Source of the DNA: Kiritimatiellia bacterium
GTDB lineage: Bacteria > Verrucomicrobiota > Kiritimatiellia > RFP12 > UBA1067
Direction: 5' to 3'
Length of the DNA: 10,857 nucleotides
Assembly (NCBI GenBank): GCA_900767325.1
Contig: CAAFYT010000026.1
Span: 1 to 10,857, forward strand
This document shows, piece after piece, positions 1 through 7,047 of the stretch. The notes below the pieces were generated by a model. The model saw nothing but the letters and a program-made list of their open reading frames with translations. It made no database searches and was not told the DNA's origin. Each line of letters starts with the position of its first letter. Position 1 is the first letter of the stretch. A program made the position numbers and the translations under genes.

Positions 1-1
1 C

Positions 2-505
2 GGACAGAACTTCGCTCGCGCGCTCGGGCATCACCTCCGGCCCTACCAGCCGGGTCTGATCGGGCTGGAGACAAACGACCGTCGCATCACATCGCTCGCC
101 GGGCGACGCTTCGAGGAGGGACGAGTCCAGGTGATCGTCGAAAACCGCACGCTCTTCGATTCGCGCGGCGAGGTCGATTGCGAGAGCTTCGGACTCTCCG
201 GAGCGGCCGTCTACAACGCACAACGCTTCATTGCCCACGCCAAACCCGCGCACTACGCGCTCGACGTGCGCTTTGCCCACGAGCGACTGACGTTCGAAGA
301 TCTGAAGCCCCGCCCCGTCAAGGAAGCGATCATCACAATCGGCGGCGTCGCCACCGATGAGATCGATCCGCGGTCGATGGAATCGAGGATCGTGCCGGGA
401 CTTTACTTCGCCGGCGAGGTGATGGACATCGACGGGCCAACAGGCGGCTACAACCTGTCGCTCGCCTTCGCAACCGCCAGCAAAGCCGTGGAAAGCTGCC
501 TATGA
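2..505 (+). CDS. HI0933/BaiN-family FAD-dependent oxidoreductase, C-terminal part (5' end outside window)
   Basis: The frame is open from the first complete codon at base 2, so this is the last 167 residues of a protein whose family is usually about 400 residues long. The end carries the family's C-terminal FAD-binding signature: GGV, then EIDPRSMESRIVPGLYFAGE, then D-G-P-T-G-G-Y-N-L, followed by a small-residue helix. Members of this family (TIGR00275/HI0933-like, including BaiN) are soluble NAD(P)H/FAD flavoproteins; the substrate is unknown for most, so no specific reaction is assigned. The N-terminal dinucleotide-binding GxGxxG region lies outside the window. The stop codon overlaps the nth start in an ATGA, which implies translational coupling. 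An internal start at 131 would cut through the conserved domain and is not credible. Confidence 0.88.
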   Translation, partial: GQNFARALGHHLRPYQPGLIGLETNDRRITSLAGRRFEEGRVQVIVENRTLFDSRGEVDCESFGLSGAAVYNAQRFIAHAKPAHYALDVRFAHERLTFEDLKPRPVKEAIITIGGVATDEIDPRSMESRIVPGLYFAGEVMDIDGPTGGYNLSLAFATASKAVESCL

Positions 506-1152
506 CCCCCAACGACATCCCCGCCGTCGATCGGGCGCTCAAGCGCGAATTCAAGGCCCATCCCGCACCGATCATCGAGCTGATCGAGGCGCAGACGCAC
601 GATCCGTTCTGCGTGCTCGTCGGTACCATCCTCTCCGCCCGCACTCGGGACGCCTGCACGGCCGGAGCCGTGAGGCGGCTTTTTGCCGCCGGCGGCGATA
701 CGCCGGAAGGTCTTCGAAGACTCAGCATAGGCCGCCTGGAGAAACTGATCCATCCCGTTGGCTTCTACCACGACAAAGCCCGCCATCTCAAGGCGTTGCC
801 GGATGCACTGGACAGGGAATTCGGCGGCGTTCTGCCCCGCACGGTCGAAGAACTCTGCAAGCTTCCCGGCGTGGGGCGCAAGACGGCGAACCTCACGGTG
901 GCGGTTGGCTTCGACCTGCCTGCGATCTGCGTCGACGTGCATGTCCACCGAATCTGCAACCGCCTGGGTCTCGTCCGCACCAAGACACCGCTCGAAACGG
1001 AGATGACCTTGCGACGCATCCTGCCGATCCGCTACTGGAAAACATGGAACTCGCACCTCGTCTCGTTCGGGCAAACACGCTGCGGACCGATTCGCCCACA
1101 CTGCGAGGATTGTCCGATCCGCCGCCACTGCACAGTCCCCACGCGGGCCTAA
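502..1152 (+). CDS. nth: Endonuclease III (DNA glycosylase/AP lyase)
   Basis: A 216-residue protein, the usual length for Nth. It removes oxidised pyrimidines from DNA and cleaves the abasic site by beta-elimination in base-excision repair. The helix-hairpin-helix motif LPGVGRKTAN (residues 121-130) contains the catalytic lysine K127, and the catalytic aspartate is D145 in VDVHVHR. The C-terminus has the complete [4Fe-4S] loop C194-x6-C201-x2-C204-x5-C210. The N-terminal glycosylase motif reads ILSARTRD, closer to the archaeal-type LSxRTRD than to E. coli's LSAQATD. The start is fixed by the ATGA overlap with the flavoprotein gene. Twelve bases separate its stop from the first possible nadK start, and an extended -10 element sits in that gap. 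Confidence 0.96.
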   Translation: MTPNDIPAVDRALKREFKAHPAPIIELIEAQTHDPFCVLVGTILSARTRDACTAGAVRRLFAAGGDTPEGLRRLSIGRLEKLIHPVGFYHDKARHLKALPDALDREFGGVLPRTVEELCKLPGVGRKTANLTVAVGFDLPAICVDVHVHRICNRLGLVRTKTPLETEMTLRRILPIRYWKTWNSHLVSFGQTRCGPIRPHCEDCPIRRHCTVPTRA

Positions 1153-1164
1153 TTTTGGTATACT
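1153..1164 (+). promoter_or_regulatory. Extended -10 promoter element for nadK
   Basis: The 12 bases TTTTGGTATACT form a TGn-extended -10 box: TGG at 1156-1158 and TATACT at 1159-1164. They are strikingly A/T-rich in GC-rich surroundings and directly follow the nth stop codon. No TTGACA-like -35 is visible 16-18 bases upstream, as is common for extended -10 promoters. Transcription would start near 1170-1172, that is, after the first possible nadK start at 1165 and just before the second at 1174. Confidence 0.6.
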
Positions 1165-1173
1165 ATGTCCCCG

Positions 1174-1953
1174 ATGAGGAGAATTCGATTCTACGTGAAC
1201 GGCAGCAAGCCGCAGGCCGAGGAGACGAAGGCGCGGTTTGCGGATGTTCTGCGCCGTCTGGGCATCGTCGAGGTCGACGACGGCTCGGAGGAGGCCATTG
1301 TCTCGCTTGGCGGCGACGGCACGATCCTCCGCGCCGTACACCAGTTCCCCGGCATTCCCATCCTCGGCTTCAACCTCGGCGGTCTCGGCTACCTTGCCAG
1401 CGTCGAGACACGCGATTTCACCATGGCGTTCGAACGGCTCGCCACGGGGCGCTTCCAGATCTCCGAACGTCGGCTGGTCGAGGCCGAGGGACGCTTTGCC
1501 GCGCTGAACGACGTAGTGGTGATCCGCGATGGCTCGGGACATTCCGTTCATCTCGACCTCGAAGCGGACGGCAAACGCGTGACCCGCTACATGGCGGACG
1601 GACTGATCTTCGCGACACCCACCGGATCGACCGCTTATTCACTCGCGGCGGGCGGCCCGGTTCTGATGCCCGACTCCTCATCCTTCGTAGTCACGCCGAT
1701 CAATCCACACGCCCTTGGCGTACGCCCGCTGGTGATCCGCGATGGCGCGGCCTTCACCGTCGTCGTGCATGATCGCGTCGAGGGTGGAGTAGGCGTCTAC
1801 GCCGACGGGGAAAAGGTCATGTCGCTCGGCGCGGGCGACCGCGTCCGCATCGCCAAGAGCTCGAAAAGCGCGAAATTGATCGCGCTCGAGGGCTACGATC
1901 CATACGACGTCCTGGCGCGCAAGCTCGGCTGGTCGGGGAGTAACGTAAGATGA
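1174..1953 (+). CDS. nadK: NAD kinase (ATP-dependent)
   Basis: About 259 residues. It phosphorylates NAD to NADP in the cytoplasm and is the cell's usual only source of NADP. Family motifs are complete: the GGDGT loop (46-50) with its catalytic aspartate, NLGGLGYLA, the ALND segment near residue 112, DGLIFATPTGSTAYSLAAGG (142-161), and a late YADGE. Starts at 1165 and 1174 are in frame. I chose 1174 because the protein then begins MRRIRFYVNGSK, as NAD kinases usually do, and because the -10 element ending at 1164 would put the RNA 5' end downstream of the 1165 codon. Neither start has a Shine-Dalgarno sequence. The stop overlaps the next gene in an ATGA. Confidence 0.95.
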   Translation: MRRIRFYVNGSKPQAEETKARFADVLRRLGIVEVDDGSEEAIVSLGGDGTILRAVHQFPGIPILGFNLGGLGYLASVETRDFTMAFERLATGRFQISERRLVEAEGRFAALNDVVVIRDGSGHSVHLDLEADGKRVTRYMADGLIFATPTGSTAYSLAAGGPVLMPDSSSFVVTPINPHALGVRPLVIRDGAAFTVVVHDRVEGGVGVYADGEKVMSLGAGDRVRIAKSSKSAKLIALEGYDPYDVLARKLGWSGSNVR

Positions 1954-2885
1954 CCATCACGACACAAGAGGAAATCAACGCCTGCATCCGCGACGGCTGC
2001 ATCGACACGGTCATACAAGTCACCGAGGCGCGGCAGGTGAAGCGGCTTTCGCAAATCGCCGACACCATCTGCGCACGGGCGAACACACGGCTCGTGCTCG
2101 TCGCCGGCGCGTCCTCCGCCGGCAAGACGACGACCGCCAAGCGCATCTGCACCCAGCTGATGGTCAATGATCGTGACGTGCAGATGCTCTCGACGGACGA
2201 CTACTTCGTGGGCGAAAAGCTCAATCCGCGCGACGAAAACGGCGAACCCGACTACGAACACGTGAAGTGCGTGGATCTTCCGCGCCTCGCCCTGGACATC
2301 AATGCACTCTTCCGAGGGGAGCCAATCCCCCACCGCAAGTTCGATTTCATCAACCACGCGCCGACCCTCTGCGGCGACTTCCTAAAGCTGCCGCCCAATG
2401 GCATCGTGGTGCTGGAAGGCATCCACGCGCTGAACCCCCTCCTGACCGAGGGCATCGCCGACGAGCTGAAGTTCCGCCTCTTCGTGGAACCGCAACCCGA
2501 GATCGACGTCTTCGGCGGATTCACGCCGACTTCAGCGGATGCGCGCTTCCTGCGACGCCTGGTTCGAGACAACCAGTTCCGCCGGTTGAGCCCGCTGGAT
2601 ACGCTGCACATCTGGCCCAAGGTGCGCGCGGGCGAGGCAAAGTGGATCGAGCCCTTCCGGCATCTGGCGAACGCGGAGTTCAACTCCTATCTCGCCTACG
2701 AGCTTTCGGCGCTCCGCTATTTCGTAGCGGGGCTCCTTGAGAAGGCGCGGCGCGAACTCGGCGACGATCGATTCATCCTCAACATGATCGAGCTCGTCAA
2801 CCTCGCCTCGCCGCTTGATCCGAACAACATTCCCGGCAACTCCATTCTGCGCGAAACAATCGGCGGAAGCCAACTTGGATACTAA
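1950..2885 (+). CDS. Uridine kinase/phosphoribulokinase-family nucleoside kinase (kinase half of the TGS-fused type)
   Basis: A 311-residue P-loop kinase, probably phosphorylating uridine or another nucleoside with ATP or GTP in pyrimidine salvage. Walker A is GASSAGKT (53-60), followed by STDDYF (81-86), the Walker-B-like VLEGIHALNP (154-163), an arginine-rich lid DARFLRRLVRDNQFR (197-211), IWPKVRAGE (221-229) and the C-terminal NSILRETIGGS (297-307). This set of motifs is the one I know from the roughly 550-residue bacterial nucleoside kinases that carry an N-terminal TGS/ThrRS-like region. Here only about 45 residues precede the kinase, so that region is missing. A GGGGAG ribosome-binding site at 1935-1940 lies 9 bases before the ATG, supporting this start. 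The start overlaps the nadK stop by 4 bases. The exact substrate cannot be read from sequence. Confidence 0.85.
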   Translation: MTITTQEEINACIRDGCIDTVIQVTEARQVKRLSQIADTICARANTRLVLVAGASSAGKTTTAKRICTQLMVNDRDVQMLSTDDYFVGEKLNPRDENGEPDYEHVKCVDLPRLALDINALFRGEPIPHRKFDFINHAPTLCGDFLKLPPNGIVVLEGIHALNPLLTEGIADELKFRLFVEPQPEIDVFGGFTPTSADARFLRRLVRDNQFRRLSPLDTLHIWPKVRAGEAKWIEPFRHLANAEFNSYLAYELSALRYFVAGLLEKARRELGDDRFILNMIELVNLASPLDPNNIPGNSILRETIGGSQLGY

Positions 2886-2909
2886 CCCAACGAAGAAAAC
2901 ACCTCCATC

Positions 2910-3671
2910 ATGTTCGAAGTCATCATTCTCAGCATTCTCCAGGGCATCGCGGAATTTCTCCCCATCTCCAGCTCGGGGCACCTCGTTCTCGGGCGAACGC
3001 TGCTCGGTCTGGGGGATGTCGGCATGCGGCTCGACATCTGCCTGCATGTGGGCACCCTGATCGCCGTATTTGTCTTCTACTTCGCCGTCATCCGACGCAT
3101 CCTCGTCGACCTCGAATGGTTCTATCTGCTGAAGATCCTCGTCAGCGCGATCCCGGCCGGGCTCGTCGGCGTGCTCTTCAAAGATCAGCTGGAGGTGATG
3201 TTCTCGTCTCCACGCGCCGTTGGTTTCGCGCTGATCTTCACGGGGATCGTCCTTTCGCTGACGCGCCTCCTGCCCAAGGGCGAAGGGGATGTCTCGTTCG
3301 GCCGGGCGCTCCTGATGGGACTCGCCCAGGCGATCGCGATCCTCCCCGGCATCTCGCGTTCCGGAATGACGCTCGCCGCCGCACGCGCCGCGCGAGTCGA
3401 GGCCGAGAAGAGCGCGGAGTTCTCCTTCCTCATGTCGGCTCCGCCGATTGCGGGCGCTGCGTTCCTCCAGATCGTCAAGTCCGTCAAAGGAGCAGAGGAG
3501 ACAGCAACATCCGAACCGAGCTGGACGCTTTGCATCATCGGCGCCGCGGTGGCGGCGCTCGTCGGCTACGCAGCGCTCAAGTTCATGCTCCGTTCGCTCA
3601 AGTCGAACGGATTCTGGCTCTTCGGCCCCTATTGCGCTCTCGCCGGGGCCGTGACACTGCTTCTCGCCTGA
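2910..3671 (+). CDS. uppP: Undecaprenyl-diphosphate phosphatase (BacA/UppP family)
   Basis: A 253-residue polytopic membrane protein, slightly short for a family of about 265-275. It dephosphorylates undecaprenyl diphosphate so that the lipid carrier can be reused in peptidoglycan and other envelope polymer synthesis; overexpression in this family gives bacitracin resistance. Both signature regions are present: QGIAEFLPISSSGHL (11-25), with E15 and H24, and PGISRSGMT (146-154), with the catalytic arginine R150. At least six hydrophobic segments follow one another. It lies 24 bases after the kinase gene and has only a weak GAAG-type ribosome-binding site. The stop codon (3669-3671) directly abuts the oadB stop on the other strand. 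Confidence 0.96.
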   Translation: MFEVIILSILQGIAEFLPISSSGHLVLGRTLLGLGDVGMRLDICLHVGTLIAVFVFYFAVIRRILVDLEWFYLLKILVSAIPAGLVGVLFKDQLEVMFSSPRAVGFALIFTGIVLSLTRLLPKGEGDVSFGRALLMGLAQAIAILPGISRSGMTLAAARAARVEAEKSAEFSFLMSAPPIAGAAFLQIVKSVKGAEETATSEPSWTLCIIGAAVAALVGYAALKFMLRSLKSNGFWLFGPYCALAGAVTLLLA

Positions 3672-4658
3672 TCAGCGGCAAAGCGTGTAGAGGATTCCGG
3701 CCACGACGGCCGACCCGATCACGCCTGACACGTTCGGGCCCATCGCCTGCATCAGAATGAAGTTCGTCGGATCCTCAGAAAGGGAGACCTTGTTCGAGAC
3801 ACGCGCGGCCATCGGAACGGCCGAGACGCCCGCCGAACCGATGAGCGGATTCACCTTGTTCCCCTTCGACGAGAATACGTTCATGAGCTTCGCCATCAGA
3901 ACACCCCCCGCCGTACCCACGCAGAACGCGCAAAGACCAAGCGCAAGAATCGCAAGCGTCGTTCCGGAGAGGAATTTCTCGCAGGCGAGCTTCGAGCCGA
4001 CCGAGAGGCCGAGCATGATCGTCACGATGTTGATGAGCGCATTGGACATCGTATCCGCAATGCGGCTCACCGAGGTGCCGACCTCCTTCGCCAGATTGCC
4101 GAGCATCAGCGCGCCAATGAGCGGAACGGCCGAGGGCAGAAGCGCCGCGCAAAGCAAAAGGACGATCAGCGGGAAGCAGATCTTCTCGATCTTCTTCACC
4201 TCGCGAAGCTGCGGCATGCGAATCGCCCGCTCCGCCTTGGTCGTAAGCGCCTTCATGATCGGCGGCTGGATGATCGGCACAAGCGCCATGTAACTGTAGG
4301 CCGCCACCGCGATCGCGCCCAGGAGATTCGGGGCGAGACGCGACGTGAGCCAAATCGCCGTTGGGCCATCCGCCCCACCGATGATGCCGATCGAAGCCGC
4401 CGCCGAAATCGGATTGCACCCGAAGAAGTCGTTGCCGAAGATCGCCGCCAGCCCCAGCGCGCCGAAAAGCGCGAAGAAGATGCCGAACTGCGCCGCCGCG
4501 CCGAGAAGCGCGCTCTTCGGGTTCGCAATCAAAGGCCCGAAGTCGGTCATCGCACCGACGCCCATGAAGATCATGATCGGAAAGACGCCCGTGTCAATGC
4601 CGAACCTGAAGAAATAATAGAGGAAGCCACCGGGCTCGACAATGCCGCCCGTCATCAC
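3672..4658 (-). CDS. oadB: Oxaloacetate decarboxylase beta subunit (Na+ pump), catalytic C-terminal part of split oadB
   Basis: A 328-codon frame covering the conserved membrane core of OadB/MmdB/GcdB, which decarboxylates carboxybiotin and couples it to Na+ export. It includes IFMGVGAMTDFGPLIANPKS, then IIGGADGPTAIW with the essential aspartate corresponding to D203 of Klebsiella OadB, AAYSYMALVPIIQPPIMKALTT, NIVTIMLGLSVGSKL, and GSAGVSAVPMAARVSNKV, containing the polar residues linked to Na+ binding. It ends MGPNVSGVIGSAVVAGILYTLCR, as complete homologues do. The first possible start is GTG at 4658, overlapping the upstream stop as GTGA; ATG at 4655 follows. In the same frame, codons upstream of 4658 (DSFLASGVPV) look like a continuation of the protein back to about 4691, indicating that the gene was, or is, one reading frame with the upstream part. 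Confidence 0.9.
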   Translation of the reverse strand: MMTGGIVEPGGFLYYFFRFGIDTGVFPIMIFMGVGAMTDFGPLIANPKSALLGAAAQFGIFFALFGALGLAAIFGNDFFGCNPISAAASIGIIGGADGPTAIWLTSRLAPNLLGAIAVAAYSYMALVPIIQPPIMKALTTKAERAIRMPQLREVKKIEKICFPLIVLLLCAALLPSAVPLIGALMLGNLAKEVGTSVSRIADTMSNALINIVTIMLGLSVGSKLACEKFLSGTTLAILALGLCAFCVGTAGGVLMAKLMNVFSSKGNKVNPLIGSAGVSAVPMAARVSNKVSLSEDPTNFILMQAMGPNVSGVIGSAVVAGILYTLCR

Positions 4659-5179
4659 CGGAACGCCGCTCGCGAGAAACGAGTCACGCCATCATGCATC
4701 ATCGCCGGAGCCGTCACACCCGCGAGAGGACAGTTCGCCAAAAGCCCTCCGAAGCCGATCGGCAGGAGAAGAAGCGGCTCGAAACCCTTCACGATCGCGA
4801 GATACAGGAGAACAAGGCAGATCGGGATCATGATGAGCTGTCCGATGCCATAGGGAAGCCCTCCCAGAACCTTGACCTCGTGGCCGGCGACGAAGTTCCC
4901 GACATCGTCGAAGTAGCCGCCGTGCCAGCGCAACTCGGCGTCGTAGTAGCCATTCCGGTTCGCAGCGAACGGCCGCTTCACGGGACGGTCCGACTCCTCG
5001 AAGTTTCCGGTGATGAAGGCCGGCGCCTCCGACTTGGCGAATCCGGCGATGCCGGTATCGTTCCGAAGCCCCGCCGCCTTGTCGAACGTGGCCCGCCAAG
5101 GCGCCTTTTCGCTTCCATCGTTCGCAAAGCCGGCCATGCAGCCAACCGCGACAACCAGTGCCATCAAAAGTTTCTTCAT
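4655..5179 (-). CDS. oadB: Oxaloacetate decarboxylase beta subunit, N-terminal part of split oadB with signal peptide and extracytoplasmic extension
   Basis: From ATG 5179 this frame encodes 174 residues. It opens with a signal-peptide-like segment (MKKLLMALVVAVGCMAGFA), continues through about 90 polar residues rich in Asp, Gly and aromatic residues, then enters typical OadB N-terminal sequence: GIGQLIMIPICLVLLYLAIV (first membrane segment) and GFEPLLLLPIGFGGLLANCP. It then leaves the family pattern and ends in RFSRAAFR before the stop at 4655-4657. The start at 5179 is preferred over 5191 (four residues longer) because GGAG lies 6 bases upstream of it and the MKK start suits a signal peptide; 5191 has no ribosome-binding site. 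oadA ends at 5195, so the genes are practically adjacent. It cannot work as a complete beta subunit alone. Confidence 0.85.
   Translation of the reverse strand: MKKLLMALVVAVGCMAGFANDGSEKAPWRATFDKAAGLRNDTGIAGFAKSEAPAFITGNFEESDRPVKRPFAANRNGYYDAELRWHGGYFDDVGNFVAGHEVKVLGGLPYGIGQLIMIPICLVLLYLAIVKGFEPLLLLPIGFGGLLANCPLAGVTAPAMMHDGVTRFSRAAFR
4656..4693 (-). other. Frame change inside oadB (candidate one-base deletion or frameshift zone)
   Basis: The N-terminal frame is open down to its TGA at 4655-4657, and the C-terminal frame is open from its TGA at 4692-4694 downward, so any switch must occur between these points. Adding one base near 4685-4687 (for example GTGAC becoming GTGGAC) would join them as ...MMHDGV-DSFLASGVPVMTGG..., with neither stop in the way, giving one beta subunit of about 500 residues. 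No canonical X-XXY-YYZ slippery heptamer is seen in the zone; the only slip-prone codon is TTC in CGT-TTC. Confidence 0.7.
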
Positions 5180-5185
5180 CTTCGA

Positions 5186-5189
5186 CTCC
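5186..5189 (-). promoter_or_regulatory. Ribosome-binding site deciding the oadB start
   Basis: GGAG on the minus strand, 6 bases before ATG 5179. It lies inside the four extra codons that a start at 5191 would add, and no comparable site precedes 5191. Confidence 0.6.
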
Positions 5190-5194
5190 ATGGC

Positions 5195-7015
5195 TTACGC
5201 GATGACCGCGAGAGTGTCGCCCGTGGCGACCTTGTCGGTGGCGTTGACGGTAATCGTCACCGTGCCATCGCACGGAGCCGTCACCGCCTGTTCCATCTTC
5301 ATGACGTCCATCACCAGCAGTTCGTCGCCCTTCGCGACCTTCTGCCCGTTCGACGCCGTCACGCGCAGCACCGTGCCCGGAACGGGCGCCTTGACCTCCT
5401 GCCCGCCCGCCGGCGCCGCGACGGCCGCCGAAGCCGCCTTGATGCCCGCCTCGGCCTTGAAGTCGACCGGCTTGCCGTTGACGATCGCCTTGCCGTCGCC
5501 CTTGATCTCAACGCCGTACGCCTTGCCGTTGATCGTCACCGTCACGCCCTTGCCGGCCGCGGCCTTCGGAGCGGCATCGGCGAAACGGCAACCCATCGGC
5601 GCCTTTGACGGATCCTTCAGGAAGAGGATGCCCTTCTCCTTGCAGCTCGCGGCGATGAAGATGTTCTCGTCCGTGACCGGAAGCCCCGCGTCCTCGAGCA
5701 TCTTCTTCGCGACCTTGCCCCCCTTCTTCGGATCGGCGTCGTTCATCTCCAGCACGGTCTTCGTCGTGGGCGTGGAGTACGGCTTGTTGAGATCGCTCGA
5801 CGCCATGAATTCACTCGCCTTCCTGACGATCTCCGGATCCGGCGGAACGGGCGTCTTGCCGAAGTAGCCGAGCACCATCTTCGCATAGCCCGGCGCAAAC
5901 TTCTTGAACTTGCCGAACATCACGTTCTGGATCGCCTGCTGGGCGTAGAACTGCGAGACGGGCGTCACGGACGTGCCGAAGCCGCCGAGCCGCACGCAGT
6001 CGTACATCTCGGCGATCATGTCGTCGTACTTGTCCATCATGTTGTTGTCGCGCAGCATCTGGGTGTTCGCCGTGAGCGCACCGCCCGGCATCGGCGACCA
6101 GACGATCTGCGGATTGACGTTCATCGCCTCCGGCGGCAGGAAGTACTTCTTCATCGCGTTCTTGAACGCATCCTCCGCCTTCTTGATCTTCAGGATGTCG
6201 AAGTCAAAGCCGAAATCGGGGTCGCCATCGAGCGCATGCCACATGGTGATGATGTCGGGCTGGCAGGTTCCGCCGCTCATCGGCGCCATCGAGAGATCGA
6301 GCCCGTCCGCACCGCCTCGAAGCGCCGCGAGGTAGCAGGCGATGCCGTTGCCGGCCGTCTCATGGGAATGGAACTGGATGTGGACCTTGTCGCCCAGAAG
6401 CTTGCGGGCGAGCTTCATCGTGTTGTAGACGGTGGCCGGCGTGGAGGTTCCGGACGCATCCTTGAACGCCACGCGATCGAAGGGAATGCCGGCATCCATG
6501 ATCATCTTCAGACGATCACGGTAGAACTCGGGCGTATGCGTGCCCTTGTTGTCGATTCCCGGCGGAAGCCCCATCATCGTCACGACCACCTCGTGCTTCA
6601 GCCCGGCGTCGTGGATGCACTGCCCCGACCACTTGAGGTTGTTGACGTCGTTCAATGCGTCGATGTTGCGGATCGAGCTCATGCCGTGCTTCTTGAACAT
6701 CTGCGCGTGGAGCTTGATCATGTCGCTCGACTGGCTTTCAAGGCCGACCACGTTGACCCCGCGCGAGAGCGTCTGGAGATCCGCCTCGGGGGCCGCCTTG
6801 CGAAATGCGTCCATCACGTCGAACGCATCCTCCTGGCAATAGAAGTAGCAGCTCTGGAAGCGCGCGCCACCACCCGCTTCGAACCAGCGGATTCCGGCTG
6901 CGTAGGCCTCCTCCACGCAGGGGAGGAAGTCCTTCGAGAGAACGCGTGCGCCAACGACCGACTGGAAGCCGTCGCGAAACGCGGTGAGCATGAACTTGAC
7001 GTTTTTCTTTGCCAT
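5195..7015 (-). CDS. oadA: Oxaloacetate decarboxylase alpha subunit (carboxyltransferase plus biotin carrier)
   Basis: A 606-residue protein, close to the usual length of about 590-600. The HMGL/pyruvate-carboxylase-type carboxyltransferase barrel (about 1-290) holds RDG (14-16), a carboxylatable lysine K185 in AFKDASGT and the metal ligands HSH (216-218). The conserved carboxylase domain (about 300-470) includes SPMPGG. A short beta region (489-520) and an Ala/Pro linker (526-538) lead to the biotinyl domain, with biotin lysine K573 in DVMKME. It transfers carboxyl from oxaloacetate to biotin, which OadB then decarboxylates. The pyruvate-carboxylase-like barrel distinguishes it from methylmalonyl-CoA or glutaconyl-CoA decarboxylase alpha subunits. 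Starting with MAKKNVKF, it has purine-rich AAGG repeats 11 or more bases upstream. It lies 32 bases after oadG and 15 bases before the chosen oadB start. Confidence 0.95.
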   Translation of the reverse strand: MAKKNVKFMLTAFRDGFQSVVGARVLSKDFLPCVEEAYAAGIRWFEAGGGARFQSCYFYCQEDAFDVMDAFRKAAPEADLQTLSRGVNVVGLESQSSDMIKLHAQMFKKHGMSSIRNIDALNDVNNLKWSGQCIHDAGLKHEVVVTMMGLPPGIDNKGTHTPEFYRDRLKMIMDAGIPFDRVAFKDASGTSTPATVYNTMKLARKLLGDKVHIQFHSHETAGNGIACYLAALRGGADGLDLSMAPMSGGTCQPDIITMWHALDGDPDFGFDFDILKIKKAEDAFKNAMKKYFLPPEAMNVNPQIVWSPMPGGALTANTQMLRDNNMMDKYDDMIAEMYDCVRLGGFGTSVTPVSQFYAQQAIQNVMFGKFKKFAPGYAKMVLGYFGKTPVPPDPEIVRKASEFMASSDLNKPYSTPTTKTVLEMNDADPKKGGKVAKKMLEDAGLPVTDENIFIAASCKEKGILFLKDPSKAPMGCRFADAAPKAAAGKGVTVTINGKAYGVEIKGDGKAIVNGKPVDFKAEAGIKAASAAVAAPAGGQEVKAPVPGTVLRVTASNGQKVAKGDELLVMDVMKMEQAVTAPCDGTVTITVNATDKVATGDTLAVIA

Positions 7016-7047
7016 TGTCTTGATTGCCTTTCCTTTGTGAAATCGAC

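Noticed and set aside
448..1551. Long open frame on the minus strand across nth and nadK
   Set aside because: It is antisense to two genes with complete catalytic motifs. GC-rich codon use produces such open shadows, and its translation has no recognisable family pattern.
3698..3712. Perfect 5-bp GC hairpin (CGGCC, 5-base loop, GGCCG) just past the end of uppP
   Set aside because: It lies within oadB coding sequence and has no T run on either strand, so it does not qualify as an intrinsic terminator.
4675..4690. Programmed -1 frameshift signal in oadB
   Set aside because: No X-XXY-YYZ heptamer and no obvious strong downstream stem or pseudoknot were found by eye; a lost base is simpler.
5110..5140. 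Lipoprotein lipobox (A-V-G-C) in the oadB N-terminal part
   Set aside because: Position -3 is alanine rather than leucine, and the rest of the protein is a polytopic membrane subunit; ordinary signal-peptidase I processing or an uncleaved anchor is at least as likely.
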